64,000 bases of DNA from DASXHD01 sp036488725 (GCA_036488725.1 DASXHD010000016.1:62001-126000), one strand, 5' to 3'. Counted from the stretch's first letter, positions 26,622 through 36,146 are shown. The notes: generated by a model from the letters alone, not told the origin. Numbers and translations: made by a program.

Positions 26622-27511
26622 TCCTTCCGTCGATCGAGTCGCTGCGCTGCTTCGTCGAGGCCGCGCGGCTGCTCAATTTCCGGAAGGCCGCTCGCAAAGT
26701 CGCGCTCACGCCGGCGGCGTTCGGCGCGCGCATTCGGCAGCTCGAGGAGCAGCTCGGCGCGCCGCTCTTCGCGCGGACGACGCGCGTCGTGACGCTCACC
26801 GAGCGAGGCCTCGCCCTCCTTCCATACGCGCGGCATTGCTTGGAGTCGGCCGAAGATTGCGTGCGCGCCGCGCGCGGAGAAAAAGGTCCGCCGACGGTCG
26901 AGATCGTCCTCGGCACGCGTCACGAGCTCGGGCTCTCCTGGGTCCTCCCGCAGCTTTCGGCGCTCGGCGAAAAGCTCCCGCACGTCGAGCTTCATTTGTA
27001 TTTCGGCTCCGGCCCCGATCTTCTCATTCGCGTGCGCACCGCCGAGGTGGACTGCGCGATCACCTCGACGCGTCTCTCCGACACGAAGCTCGACGCCATC
27101 CCGCTCCACGAAGAGCGCTACGCGTTCGTCGGCGCGCCGAAGCTCCTTAGCGAAAAACCGTTCACGCGGCCCGAGCACGCCGCGCGCCACACGCTCCTCG
27201 ACGCGTCCACCGAGCTTCCGCTCTTTTCGTATTTTCGCGACGCCCAGAAAGGCAAAGCATACGAATTCGCGCGCGTCGTGCGCCTCGGCGCGATCGGCGC
27301 CATTCGCGAGCGCGCGATCGCCGGCGCGGGCGTCGCCGTGTTGCCCGAATATTTGATCGCCGCGGACCGCGCCAAAAAACGCCTCGTGCGCATCCTGCCG
27401 TCGGTGAAGCCGCTCGCTGATTTCTTCAGGCTCGTGTTTCGCGTCGACGACCCGCGCCGCGGGCTCTTCGAGGCGATCGGTCGGCATCTCGCCGCGGCGC
27501 CGCTCCGCTGA
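26618..27511 (+). CDS. LysR-family transcriptional regulator
   Basis: A 297-residue protein. The N-terminal winged HTH (RCFVEAARLLNFRKAARKVA, then PAAFGARIRQLEEQLGAPLF) is followed by a type 2 periplasmic-binding-protein-like effector domain. It starts at GTG 26618, overlapping the gpsA stop as GTGA. LysR regulators usually lie divergent from their targets; here it sits in one operon with gpsA, so its target is not obvious. Confidence 0.92.
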   Translation: MILPSIESLRCFVEAARLLNFRKAARKVALTPAAFGARIRQLEEQLGAPLFARTTRVVTLTERGLALLPYARHCLESAEDCVRAARGEKGPPTVEIVLGTRHELGLSWVLPQLSALGEKLPHVELHLYFGSGPDLLIRVRTAEVDCAITSTRLSDTKLDAIPLHEERYAFVGAPKLLSEKPFTRPEHAARHTLLDASTELPLFSYFRDAQKGKAYEFARVVRLGAIGAIRERAIAGAGVAVLPEYLIAADRAKKRLVRILPSVKPLADFFRLVFRVDDPRRGLFEAIGRHLAAAPLR

Positions 27512-27588
27512 TTGTAAATGTTACCGATACAATCGTGTGCGGATCATTCCGATGGTCCGAACGCCGGATCGGCCGCATGATCCCGGGC

Positions 27589-28113
27589 ATGGACGCTTTC
27601 ACACGTAAGCTTGCTTTGAGGAACGCGGCGAAAGTCGCGCTGGGCTCTCTCTTCTTCGGATGCGGCGGCGCGGTCGCAGTCGACGCTCCGGACGCGGCGA
27701 AGCCCCTGAAAGACGCGGCGACCGACGTCTCCGACGCGGCGGTCGCGAAGGATGCGTCCGTGGACGCCGCGCTCGCGTGCACCGGGCCGACCGAAGTCGA
27801 CGCGAGCGACGTCGACGAGAGTGCGTTCGAGTGTTGCATCGCGACGGTCCAGTCCGACGTGGGCGACGCGACGCCCTTCGACGACCCGAACGGACCGGAC
27901 GCGAGCCTCGTCGCGGACAATCCGTCGGCGGCCAACTGCTGCAAAGTGATCCTCGCGCGCATCGACGACGAGCCCGACGGCGGCGACGCCGGGGGCGACC
28001 GTATGGCGGCGGATAGCCTCTTCTCATGGTGCTGCACCGCGCTGGACGAGCCGATGGGCCCGGCCTGCACGCCGTGGGGCCCTCCGACGCCGCCCGAGAT
28101 GGTGCTCTCGTGA
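27589..28113 (+). CDS. Cys-rich lipoprotein coupled to ferritin-like gene
   Basis: A 174-residue protein. A basic N-terminus and hydrophobic segment end in a likely lipobox (LGSLFFGC). The mature region is rich in Ala and Asp, then has three Cys-Cys pairs (FECCIATVQ, ANCCKVILA, SWCCTALDE) plus single Cys. I do not recognise the family. Alternative starts at 27535 (GTG) and 27577 exist; the chosen ATG gives the best signal peptide. Its stop overlaps the GTG of the ferritin-like gene, so the two probably work together. Confidence 0.68.
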   Translation: MDAFTRKLALRNAAKVALGSLFFGCGGAVAVDAPDAAKPLKDAATDVSDAAVAKDASVDAALACTGPTEVDASDVDESAFECCIATVQSDVGDATPFDDPNGPDASLVADNPSAANCCKVILARIDDEPDGGDAGGDRMAADSLFSWCCTALDEPMGPACTPWGPPTPPEMVLS

Positions 28114-28829
28114 ACGCGCTCGACCTGCGCGCCCTCGCGCGGATGAATGCTCCGGCGCTGGAGGCCCCGGCGCATTTGCGCGACGCGGCGATCGCGACGT
28201 GGCACGCGCGCATGATCAACGAGTACGCGTCGTCGCGCGTGTTCGTCGCGCTCGCGCGTCAGCTCGAGTCGCTCGGGCTCGAAGAGGAAGCCGACGAGGT
28301 CGTTCAGTTCGCCGAGGAAGAGCGACGCCACGGCGTGCTCTGCGGCGCAGTCGTCGAGTCACTCGGCGGCGAGGCGCGCGGCGCGCTCTTCGAAGCGCCG
28401 AAGTGGCCGGAGCACCGCGATGCGCCGGCGCGCGCCGCGCTGCTTCGCAACGTGATCAGCATTTGCTGCATGAGCGAAACGGTCGCCGTCGCGCTCATCG
28501 GCGCCGAACGGCTCGAGATGCCCGAAGGCGAATTGCGAAATCTGCTGACGCGAATCTGGGCCGACGAGATCGGTCACGCGCGATTCGGGTGGCGGCTCCT
28601 CGAGCGCATGGCGCCCGCGCTCGGCGACGAGGAGCGCGCGGCGATCCGCGCGTACTTGCCGACTGCGTTCGCGCACCTCGAGGCGCACGAGCTCGCGCAC
28701 TTGCCCGCATGCGGCGCGCCCGCCGGAGGCGAGTCGCTCGGGCTTTGCAGCGGCCTCGATGCGCGGGTGCTTCTCCGCGAGACGATCGACGAAGTCATCG
28801 CGCCGCGAATTCAATCGCTGCTCGGTTGA
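28110..28829 (+). CDS. Ferritin-like (di-iron helical bundle) protein
   Basis: A 239-residue, mainly helical protein. Possible di-iron ligands are in RMINEYASSRVF, EEERRHGVL and ADEIGHARFGW, the E...ExxH pattern of ferritin-like four-helix bundles. No signal peptide. It starts at GTG 28110 overlapping the upstream Cys-rich lipoprotein gene by 4 bases. The reaction (oxidase, oxygenase or iron handling) cannot be deduced from sequence. Confidence 0.75.
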   Translation: MNALDLRALARMNAPALEAPAHLRDAAIATWHARMINEYASSRVFVALARQLESLGLEEEADEVVQFAEEERRHGVLCGAVVESLGGEARGALFEAPKWPEHRDAPARAALLRNVISICCMSETVAVALIGAERLEMPEGELRNLLTRIWADEIGHARFGWRLLERMAPALGDEERAAIRAYLPTAFAHLEAHELAHLPACGAPAGGESLGLCSGLDARVLLRETIDEVIAPRIQSLLG

Positions 28830-28870
28830 TTCTGTCCATCGCACGAAAGCTCGTGTACGCTTCCCGAGGA

Positions 28871-30262
28871 ATGAGGAAACGGACGGCCCTCGGCCTCTTG
28901 GCTTCGGCGACGGCGGTCGCCACGATCGCGAGCGCGCAGCAACCGCAACCTACTGCCACGACGACCGGCGGTGTCCAGCCGCTGCCGCCGCCTCAAACTT
29001 CGTCGGCGCCGACCGCGTCGCAGACGGTGCTTCCGCTTCCGACGATCGCGCCGACGGCGACGGTCACCGCGCCAGCCACGGCGACTGCGACGGTCACGGC
29101 CACGGCCACGGTTCCTCCGCCGCCGCCGCCGCCCACTGCGACGGCGACGGTCGCTCCGCCGCCGACCGAAACGGCGACCGCGACCGGGCTTCCTCCGCCG
29201 CCGCCGCCGCCCACTGCGACGGTGGTCACCGCGCCGCCTCCGCCTCCGCCTCCGCCGGTCGCGCCGCGGACCTCACGCCGTGCCGACGGCGAGATGGTTT
29301 ACCTCTACGCGACGAGCGCCGCGTTCGGCCTCGCGACCGGCGCGTGGATCGACACGGTCAGCCTCTGCTCGCCGAACAACAAAAAGAAAGACGCGAGCGG
29401 CAACGTCGTCACCGATCCGGTCACCGGGCAAGCGGTGAATCAGTGCGATCCCGCGGCCGCGCTCGTCTCGCCGCTCTTGCTCGGCACGCTCTTTCCGCTC
29501 GGATTTTTTCTGTGGGACAACTTCTATCCCGGCGGGATGCACAAAGGCGTGCCGTCGTCGATCGGGACCGGGCTCATCATCGGCTCGCTCGAAGGTCTCG
29601 GCGTCGCCGGCGCGAACTACGCGGTCGCCGGCGCGACGACCGGCCAGCGCTGGGGCTCCGACGGCATCATGACGTCGATCTTCGTCGGCTCGGCGCTCGG
29701 CGGAATCGGCGGCTATGCGTTCGGCGAAGCGGTGCGACCCGATCCGAAAAAGATCGCGCTCGTCGCGAGCGGCGCCGGATGGGGCGCGATGATGGGCGCG
29801 TTCTTCGGTGGCGGCGCCGCAGATTCGGACACGTCGTCGATCGGGCAAGGCATGCTCGTCGGCAATCTCGTCGGCATCAACGTCGGCCTCGCGACGACCG
29901 GCATCCTCGCCGCGGTCGGTTACGACCCTTCGTGGAACGCGCTCAAGTACATGTGGATGGGCGCGGGCATCGGCCTCGTCGCGACGTCGCCGATCTATCT
30001 CATTTACGTCGCCGGCCAGTCGAAGGACAACGCAGGCAACTCGCTCGCGAACCACGGCATGGTCGCGAACGGTCTCGGCATGATCGCCGGCGTCGTCATC
30101 GCGGGCATCCTCACGCGCGACCTGAAAGACCCCGAGCCTCCGCCCGACGCGAACGGCACGACCACGCAGACGACGGCGCACTCGTGGATGCCGCCGGTGA
30201 ACGTCTCGTTCTCGCCGCTCCAAAACGGCGGCGGGATGTTCAGCCTGTCTGGGCAGTGGTGA
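28871..30262 (+). CDS. Proline/threonine-rich exported membrane protein
   Basis: A 463-residue protein. After a signal peptide (ALGLLASATAVATIASAQ) comes a region of about 110 residues of Pro runs and Thr-Ala-Thr repeats, likely extended and spanning the periplasm or cell wall. The C-terminal 320 residues are Gly/Ala-rich with several hydrophobic segments (LVSPLLLGTLFPLGFFLW and GMIAGVVIAGILT). It may be an outer-membrane or glycine-zipper-type protein. The repeat region includes an exact 33-base duplication at 29112-29144 and 29190-29222. Confidence 0.75.
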   Translation: MRKRTALGLLASATAVATIASAQQPQPTATTTGGVQPLPPPQTSSAPTASQTVLPLPTIAPTATVTAPATATATVTATATVPPPPPPPTATATVAPPPTETATATGLPPPPPPPTATVVTAPPPPPPPPVAPRTSRRADGEMVYLYATSAAFGLATGAWIDTVSLCSPNNKKKDASGNVVTDPVTGQAVNQCDPAAALVSPLLLGTLFPLGFFLWDNFYPGGMHKGVPSSIGTGLIIGSLEGLGVAGANYAVAGATTGQRWGSDGIMTSIFVGSALGGIGGYAFGEAVRPDPKKIALVASGAGWGAMMGAFFGGGAADSDTSSIGQGMLVGNLVGINVGLATTGILAAVGYDPSWNALKYMWMGAGIGLVATSPIYLIYVAGQSKDNAGNSLANHGMVANGLGMIAGVVIAGILTRDLKDPEPPPDANGTTTQTTAHSWMPPVNVSFSPLQNGGGMFSLSGQW

Positions 30263-30263
30263 G

Positions 30264-30392
30264 TTAGTCCGCGCCGGCGTCGGCGGGCGCGGCGGACGTG
30301 TCGGGGTCCGGGACCATCGGCGGCTTGTCGCCGCCGCACGCGGCGAGCACCCACGCGAGGAGAACCGAACCGAGCAAGAGGCGCGTCTTCAT
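30264..30392 (-). CDS. Tiny lipoprotein
   Basis: A 42-residue protein, MKTRLLLGSVLLAWVLAACG onward. The lipobox is LAAC and the mature tail of about 23 residues is rich in Asp, Pro and Ala. Convergent with the proline-rich protein gene. Similar in build to the next small lipoprotein (30455-30640); a hairpin lies between them. Confidence 0.58.
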   Translation of the reverse strand: MKTRLLLGSVLLAWVLAACGGDKPPMVPDPDTSAAPADAGAD

Positions 30393-30409
30393 GGCTCCAC
30401 AAAATACGA

Positions 30410-30437
30410 AACGGGACGCTCTTGCGAGCGTCCCGTT
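30410..30437 (-). terminator. Strong intrinsic terminator-like hairpin
   Basis: A 12-bp perfect stem (AACGGGACGCTC and its complement) with a 4-base loop is followed on the minus strand by a short T-rich stretch (TTTCGTATTTTG). It lies 18 bases after the stop of the 61-residue lipoprotein gene and 18 bases before the start of the tiny lipoprotein gene. It probably ends the first transcript. Confidence 0.75.
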
Positions 30438-30454
30438 CGTGGGTTCGCGCTCGC

Positions 30455-30640
30455 TCACTGAGCCGGAGCGGCGGACGAGGCGCCCGAAGCCGCCGGTGCG
30501 CCGGTGTCGGCCGGAGCGCTCGACGTGGTGGTCGTCGTGTTGCCGGGGTTGTTCGCCGGCTGATCGCTACCGCCGCACGCGACGATGCCGGCCGTGGCGC
30601 CCGCGATCGCGAGAACTGCGAGAATGACGAGCTTCTTCAT
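30455..30640 (-). CDS. Small lipoprotein
   Basis: A 61-residue protein with a signal peptide and lipobox (LAIAGATAGIVAC). The tail is low-complexity, rich in Thr, Ala, Ser and Pro. A strong ribosome-binding site (AGGAGGA) precedes the ATG, so it may be well expressed. Function unknown; surface tether or envelope filler are guesses. Confidence 0.7.
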   Translation of the reverse strand: MKKLVILAVLAIAGATAGIVACGGSDQPANNPGNTTTTTSSAPADTGAPAASGASSAAPAQ

Positions 30641-30751
30641 TGGATTCCTCCTAGGAAGGCGACCTTTTAGTCGCCGGGTCGAAGTAGGTCAACCGTTTCT
30701 GGGCGGCGTTTTTGGCCCAAATCGCCACACAGTGGGCCTAGTCTCGGAGCG

Positions 30752-32689
30752 TTGGCCATCCTCAAGTGGTTTCCGTCCCAAGGCGCGCCTCACGTCTTCG
30801 CCCTGCACAAGCCGGTCAGCACCATCGGCAACGCCCTCGGCAACGACGTTTGCGTGAAGGGCGAACGCGTCTCCGCGACGCACGCGCAGGTGCTCTTCGA
30901 CGGCCGTGACTTCAACCTCGAGGAGGTCGACAAGCAAGGCGACATCCTCATCAACGGCAAGAAGAAGCGCCGCGCGCGTCTCGTTCACGGCGACCGGCTG
31001 ACGCTCGGCGACGCCGAGCTCGCGTTCAGCATGTTCGACGAGCCGCGGGCCGCTCCCCGTCCCGAAGGCGCCGCGCCGGTCGCGCGCTCGAGCATGAGCG
31101 ACACGCAGCTCTGGGCCGCCACGCAGTCGATCGCGGGCCTCCGCAAGCTCTACGAGTTCAGCGAAAAAGCGATGACGCTCAAGAGCGTCGACGAAGTGCT
31201 CGAGTCGATGCTCGACACGATCATCGACGTGACCGGCGCAGAGAAGGGCCTCATTCTGTTGCTCGACGAGACCGCCGAGCCCGAGCCGAAAGCCGACAGC
31301 GGAAACGGCGTCTCGTCCGCGCCGCCGAGCGCGGGTGCGTCGAAGCTCCGGCTGCGCGCCGCGCGCAACGTGAAGCGCGAGGCAGTCGCCGAGAGCACGA
31401 TCTCCGACAGCATCGTGCAGCGCGTGCTCTCGACCGGGCGCCCCGTGATCGTCAGCGACGCGCTCACCGACAACGAATTTTCGTCGAGCGAGAGCGTCCT
31501 CGCGCTCCAGCTCTCGAGCGTCATGTGCGCGCCGCTCGTCGCGTCGGGTCACGTGACCGGCGTCCTCTACGTCGGAAACGATCGCGTAAAAGGCCTATTT
31601 TTACGTTCTCAGCTCGACGTGCTCACGATCTTCGGAGCGCAGGCGTCGCTCATTTTGCAAAACGCGTTTTTGCTTTCGACCCTACGCGCCGACAAAGAAA
31701 AGCTCGCCGCCGAGCTCAAGGACAAGAAGTTCGGCGAGATCATCGGCGTCTGCCCGTCGATGCAGGAGGTCTTCCGCAAATTGCAGAAGGTCGCCTCGGC
31801 CGACAACATCAGCGTGCTCATCACCGGCGAGACGGGCACCGGCAAAGAGCTCATCGCGCACGAAATCCATCGCCGCTCGTCGCGCGCGAACTCCCCGTTC
31901 GTCGTCGTCAACTGCGGCGCCATCCCCGAGAATTTGATCGAGAGCGAGCTCTTCGGTCACGTGAAGGGCGCGTTCACCGGCGCGATCGCGTCGCGTCCCG
32001 GCAAGTTCCAAGTCGCCGACAAGGGCACGCTCTTCCTCGACGAGATCGGGGAGCTGCCGCTGAACCTCCAGGTCAAGTTGCTGCGCGCGCTCCAGGAGCG
32101 CGTCGTCTATCGCGTCGGCGACAGCAAACCGGAGAAGGTCGACATTCGCATCGTCGCGGCGACCAACCGCGTCCTCGAGGACGAAATTCGCGGCGGCCGC
32201 TTCCGCGAAGATTTGTACTACCGGCTGAACGTCGTGAACTTGTATCTGCCGCCGCTCCGCGATCGCGGGGACGACGTGCTCATCATCGCCAAGGCGCTCC
32301 TCTCGAAGCACGCGAGCGAGATGGATTCGCACGTTCAAGGTTTCGCGCCGCAAGCGCTCGCGGCGATCAAGAAATATTCGTGGCCGGGCAACATCCGTCA
32401 GCTCGAAAATCGCCTCAAAAAGGCGCTCGTTTTGTGCGATCGCTCGCTCCTCGGGCCGGAGGATTTGGATCTCGGCGCGGGCGCCGAGTCGCCGATTTTG
32501 CCGCTCGAAAAAGCGAAAGAAGAGTTCCAGCGCAAGTACGTGCTCGAAGTGCTCGAGCGAAACAACGGCAACCGCACGCAGACGGCGCGCGATCTCGGCG
32601 TCGACCCGCGGACGATCTTTCGTTATCTCGAGCGCGAGCAAAACCCGCTGCCCCCGGGCGGCGCGGGCGGCGAAAACAAAGCCGACTAG
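30752..32689 (+). CDS. FHA-GAF-sigma-54 activator (enhancer-binding protein)
   Basis: A 645-residue protein. An N-terminal FHA domain of about 95 residues contains VSTIGNALGNDVCVKGE and VSATHAQVLF. A GAF-like domain (about 150-305) follows, then an AAA+ sigma-54 domain with Walker A GETGTGKELIA, GAFTGA loop and LFLDEIGELPL. The C-terminus is a Fis-type HTH (GNRTQTARDLGVDPRTIFRY). FHA binds phosphothreonine, so the activator probably responds to Ser/Thr kinases, a typical myxobacterial design. The start is TTG at 30752; no better ATG is near. Confidence 0.94.
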   Translation: MAILKWFPSQGAPHVFALHKPVSTIGNALGNDVCVKGERVSATHAQVLFDGRDFNLEEVDKQGDILINGKKKRRARLVHGDRLTLGDAELAFSMFDEPRAAPRPEGAAPVARSSMSDTQLWAATQSIAGLRKLYEFSEKAMTLKSVDEVLESMLDTIIDVTGAEKGLILLLDETAEPEPKADSGNGVSSAPPSAGASKLRLRAARNVKREAVAESTISDSIVQRVLSTGRPVIVSDALTDNEFSSSESVLALQLSSVMCAPLVASGHVTGVLYVGNDRVKGLFLRSQLDVLTIFGAQASLILQNAFLLSTLRADKEKLAAELKDKKFGEIIGVCPSMQEVFRKLQKVASADNISVLITGETGTGKELIAHEIHRRSSRANSPFVVVNCGAIPENLIESELFGHVKGAFTGAIASRPGKFQVADKGTLFLDEIGELPLNLQVKLLRALQERVVYRVGDSKPEKVDIRIVAATNRVLEDEIRGGRFREDLYYRLNVVNLYLPPLRDRGDDVLIIAKALLSKHASEMDSHVQGFAPQALAAIKKYSWPGNIRQLENRLKKALVLCDRSLLGPEDLDLGAGAESPILPLEKAKEEFQRKYVLEVLERNNGNRTQTARDLGVDPRTIFRYLEREQNPLPPGGAGGENKAD

Positions 32690-33579
32690 CGCTCGGCGAT
32701 CGCGACGTGGACGTAAACGGGGCTCACCGAGCCGAGCTGAATCGGTGAGCCGCTTTCGATCGGCGCGCTGCGAACGCGGCGACCGCCGACGTACGTGCCC
32801 TGCGTCGACGCGAGGTCGTAGGCGATGTTCTTGCGAAGCAGCAAATGCACGCGCGAGATGCCCTCGTTCAGCACCGTGCGAAGGACGTCGTTGCACTTGG
32901 GCGCTCGGCCGACGAGCACGCCGAGCTCGAGATCGAGCGCCGAGACGCGAACGACCGCGGCGCCGCGTGCGCTCGTCACCGAAACGGCGACGCTCGCGTG
33001 TGGGAACGAAGCGCTCTCGCCGAAGAGCGGCGCGCGCGGCAAGAGCGTGATGCTCGGCACGGGCGGCGCGTCGCGATAGGGACTGCCGGCGCTCGCGAGC
33101 GTCGCGACGCGCGCGGCGGGGAGCTCGGGTGCGGGCGGTTCGCCGCCGGGGAGCGCGACGATCGCGTATCCGCCGACGACGATCCCGAGCGGGCCGGTCG
33201 CGACGAGCGTGCGCGCGTTTCGTCCGTCGGCGAGCGCGAAGCCGAGGCCGGTGTGCAAATCCACGATCGAAAGACGCGGCGCTCCGTCGTCGAGACGGCT
33301 CGCGCGCACCATGAGGTGGCGCAGCGCGACCTGCGGATCGGAGTCGAGCACGGCGTCGCAGAGCGCGTGTCGTCCGACGATCACATAGCTCTCGGAATCG
33401 ACCGGAACGTCGCAGCTCCCGAAACGCGCGGGTCCCATCCAGTACAGGCGATAGCCGCTCGCGGGCTCGCGCTCTTTTTCGGCTGCCAGCGCGACCGAAT
33501 AGACCGTGCGCAGCGACGGCGCGGCCATGGGAGGGACGGCGGTCGGGAGGCAAGTCGAGGCGTTGGAGCGCCAAACCAT
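32686..33579 (-). CDS. Protein with two FHA-like domains
   Basis: A protein of about 297 residues. The C-terminal FHA domain is clear (GVLVGRAPKCNDVL, ISRVHLLL and STQGTYVGGRRV). The N-terminal half has a second FHA-like pattern (YVIVGRHALCDAVL) separated by about 130 residues. No catalytic domain is visible, so it is probably a phosphothreonine-reading adaptor. It is convergent with the FHA sigma-54 activator, the stop codons overlapping by 4 bases. The start at 33579 is one choice; ATG 33528 is another. Confidence 0.75.
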   Translation of the reverse strand: MVWRSNASTCLPTAVPPMAAPSLRTVYSVALAAEKEREPASGYRLYWMGPARFGSCDVPVDSESYVIVGRHALCDAVLDSDPQVALRHLMVRASRLDDGAPRLSIVDLHTGLGFALADGRNARTLVATGPLGIVVGGYAIVALPGGEPPAPELPAARVATLASAGSPYRDAPPVPSITLLPRAPLFGESASFPHASVAVSVTSARGAAVVRVSALDLELGVLVGRAPKCNDVLRTVLNEGISRVHLLLRKNIAYDLASTQGTYVGGRRVRSAPIESGSPIQLGSVSPVYVHVAIAER

Positions 33580-33728
33580 GCGTTGCGCATCAGTGTGCAA
33601 CCGCCGTGCGCGCGCGAAATGGCCTAAAAATGGCGTCCTTCTGACATCGAGTGCGCCCCGATTCGGATCAGGGCGATCCAAAAGCGTGCGTCAGGCGGGA
33701 GCGATGCGCATCGTATGATGTCCTCGTC

Positions 33729-36137
33729 ATGTCGTCCGATGCTCCCGAGCTCAGCGAGCTCTCCGATCCGTGTCCCGAAAAGACGAGGTCAGACCTCGAG
33801 TGGGATCGTGTGCTCACAGCGGTCGCCGAGCGATGTGCGAGCGAGATCGGAAAGGCCGCGGCGCTCGCGCTGCCGTTCTGCGAGACGCGCGCGCGAGTTC
33901 GCCAAGCGGCGGCCGAGGGTCGCGACGCGCTCGCGCTCCGCCAGGCGGGCGAGGCGATTCCCGTCTCGGGACTTCCGGCGATCGATCACGCGCTCGATCG
34001 TTTGCGCATCGGCGCAGTGCTCGCGCCCGAGGAGCTCCGCGCGATGGCGCAGCTCCTCGCGTGGGCGAAATCGGCACGGCGATTTTTGAGCGCGCGCCAA
34101 GAGCGCGCGGCCGCGCTCTACGCGGCGTGCGCGACCGATCCGACGCTCGACGACGTGGGCGAAGAGGTGCAGTCGAGCTTCGACGCGGCCGGCACCCTGG
34201 CCGATCACGCGAGCCCGCGTCTCAAAGAGCTGCGGCAAGAGCAGCGCGCCGCGCGCGCACGAATGATGGCGCGCCTCGCCGACTTGATGCAGCGGTACGC
34301 CGAGCTTCTTCAAGATCAGTACGTGACCGAGCGCGAGGGGCGGTTCGTCATTCCGGTGCGCGCCGACGCCCACCTGCGTTTCCCGGGCATCGTTCATTCG
34401 ACGAGCGGCAGCGGCGGCACGCTCTTCGTCGAGCCGCGCGCGGTCGTGCCGATGGGCAACCGTCTGAAAGTGCTCGAAGGCGAGGTCGCGCGCGAAGAAG
34501 AGCGAATCTACGCGCACCTCTCGGCGCGTCTCTGCGCGCACCTGCCGAGCGTGCTCGGCGCCGCCGAGGCGATGGCGCGTCTCGACGTCTGCGCGGCGGT
34601 CGCGCACCTCGCCGACGAACAACGTTTGCATTATGCAACCATCGTCGACGCGCCGCGGATGAAGCTCGAGCGCGCGCGCCACTTGCTCCTCGGCCTGTCG
34701 ATGCCTGGCGTCGTCGCGAGCGATTTGAGCGTGGATCCTTCGCATGCAGTCGTCCTGAGCGGGCCGAACGCCGGCGGCAAGACGGTCGCGCTCAAGACGC
34801 TCGGGCTCGCGGCGCTGCTCGTTCGCGCGGGCCTGCCGCTCCCGTGCGAAGAGGGGAGTGAGGCGGGGATTTTTCATGTCGTCTTGAGCGACGTCGGCGA
34901 CGATCAGAGCCTGCAGAAGAGTCTCTCGACGTTCAGCGCGCACGTGCAGAACGTCGCGGCGATCCTCGCGCGCGCACACAAGGGCTCGCTCGTCTTGCTC
35001 GACGAGCTCGCGGGCGGCACCGACCCGCGCGAGGGCGAGGCGCTCGCGGCCGGCGTGCTCGACGCGCTCGTCACGCAAGGCGCCGCAGTGATCGCGACGA
35101 CGCACTACGAAGGACTCAAGACGCTCGCGCTTCAAGACGATCGATTCGCGAACGCGTGCGTCGGGTTCGATCTCGCGACGATGATGCCGACGTTTCGGGT
35201 GACGATGGGAGTCGCCGGTGCGTCCAGCGCGCTCGCGGTCGCGCGCCGATACGGCATTCCGGACGAGGTCGTCGGGCGCGCCGAGCGATTCTTGTCGCCC
35301 GAGGTTCGCGGCCTCGACGAAGAGCTTCGTCGCGCGCACGAGCAGCGCGTCGCCGCAGAGCTCATGCGCGAGTCGGTCGAGCGCGAACGGTCGCAGGCCG
35401 AGACGCTGCGGAGGTCGCTCGAAGAGGAGCTCGCCCGCGCACGTACACGCGAGCGTCGCGAGCTGTCGGAAGAAGCGGCGCGTCTCGCGGCGTCGCTCCT
35501 CCGCGCGAAAGAGGAGCTCCGCTCGGCGCAAGCCAAGCTCCGCGCGCGCCGCCCGGACGACGCGCAGCTCCGCGACGCGCAGCGCTCGCTCGATCGCGCG
35601 TCGAGCGGCATCGCGATCGGCGGCGAGCTCGAGCCGCTCCTCGTTCGCTCGGCGCCGGCGCGCGAGCCGGCGAGCGATTTTCGTCCCGGCGCGCGCGTGC
35701 ACGTCTCTCGACTCAGGCTCGACGGCGAGGTCCTCGAAGTGCTCGACGAGAATCACGTCCGCGTCGCCGCCGGCCCGCTCAAAGTCGTGGTGAGCAAAGA
35801 GGAGCTCCGCGTGCCCGACGCGCGCGACGAAAAACGAAAGCCGCGCTCGGCGCCGCGCGAGCGACCGCGCGCGACCGAGCCCGCGATTCAAACCGCAGAA
35901 AACAGCTGCGATCTGCGCGGAATGCGCGTCGACGAAGCGATCGGCTCGGCGACGCGATTTCTCGACCGCTCGATGCGCGAAGGTCTTCGCGTCGTCTTTT
36001 TGATCCACGGTCACGGCACCGGCGCGCTCCGCGACGCGGTCCGCAAAGAAGTCGAAGCGAGCGGGTACGCCGCCCAAATGCGCCCCGGAGAAACCGGCGA
36101 AGGCGGCGACGGCGTCACGATCGTGTGGCTGGTGTAA
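33729..36137 (+). CDS. mutS2: MutS2/RqcU-family ATPase with Smr domain
   Basis: An 802-residue protein of usual MutS2 length. MutS core: Walker A LSGPNAGGKTVALKTLGLAA and Walker B LVLLDELAGGTDPREGE. A coiled-coil region follows (about 515-640). The C-terminal Smr domain has the DLRGMRVDEAIG and HGHGTGALRDAVR motifs. MutS2 proteins are linked to suppression of recombination and, in some bacteria, to ribosome rescue. The ATG at 33729 was chosen as the first one compatible with family length. Confidence 0.95.
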   Translation: MSSDAPELSELSDPCPEKTRSDLEWDRVLTAVAERCASEIGKAAALALPFCETRARVRQAAAEGRDALALRQAGEAIPVSGLPAIDHALDRLRIGAVLAPEELRAMAQLLAWAKSARRFLSARQERAAALYAACATDPTLDDVGEEVQSSFDAAGTLADHASPRLKELRQEQRAARARMMARLADLMQRYAELLQDQYVTEREGRFVIPVRADAHLRFPGIVHSTSGSGGTLFVEPRAVVPMGNRLKVLEGEVAREEERIYAHLSARLCAHLPSVLGAAEAMARLDVCAAVAHLADEQRLHYATIVDAPRMKLERARHLLLGLSMPGVVASDLSVDPSHAVVLSGPNAGGKTVALKTLGLAALLVRAGLPLPCEEGSEAGIFHVVLSDVGDDQSLQKSLSTFSAHVQNVAAILARAHKGSLVLLDELAGGTDPREGEALAAGVLDALVTQGAAVIATTHYEGLKTLALQDDRFANACVGFDLATMMPTFRVTMGVAGASSALAVARRYGIPDEVVGRAERFLSPEVRGLDEELRRAHEQRVAAELMRESVERERSQAETLRRSLEEELARARTRERRELSEEAARLAASLLRAKEELRSAQAKLRARRPDDAQLRDAQRSLDRASSGIAIGGELEPLLVRSAPAREPASDFRPGARVHVSRLRLDGEVLEVLDENHVRVAAGPLKVVVSKEELRVPDARDEKRKPRSAPRERPRATEPAIQTAENSCDLRGMRVDEAIGSATRFLDRSMREGLRVVFLIHGHGTGALRDAVRKEVEASGYAAQMRPGETGEGGDGVTIVWLV

Positions 36138-36146
36138 GCTCGGCGC

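Noticed and set aside
29112..29222. Exact 33-base duplication that might be a mobile or regulatory repeat
   Set aside because: It lies inside a proline-rich coding region and is best explained as slippage of a codon repeat.
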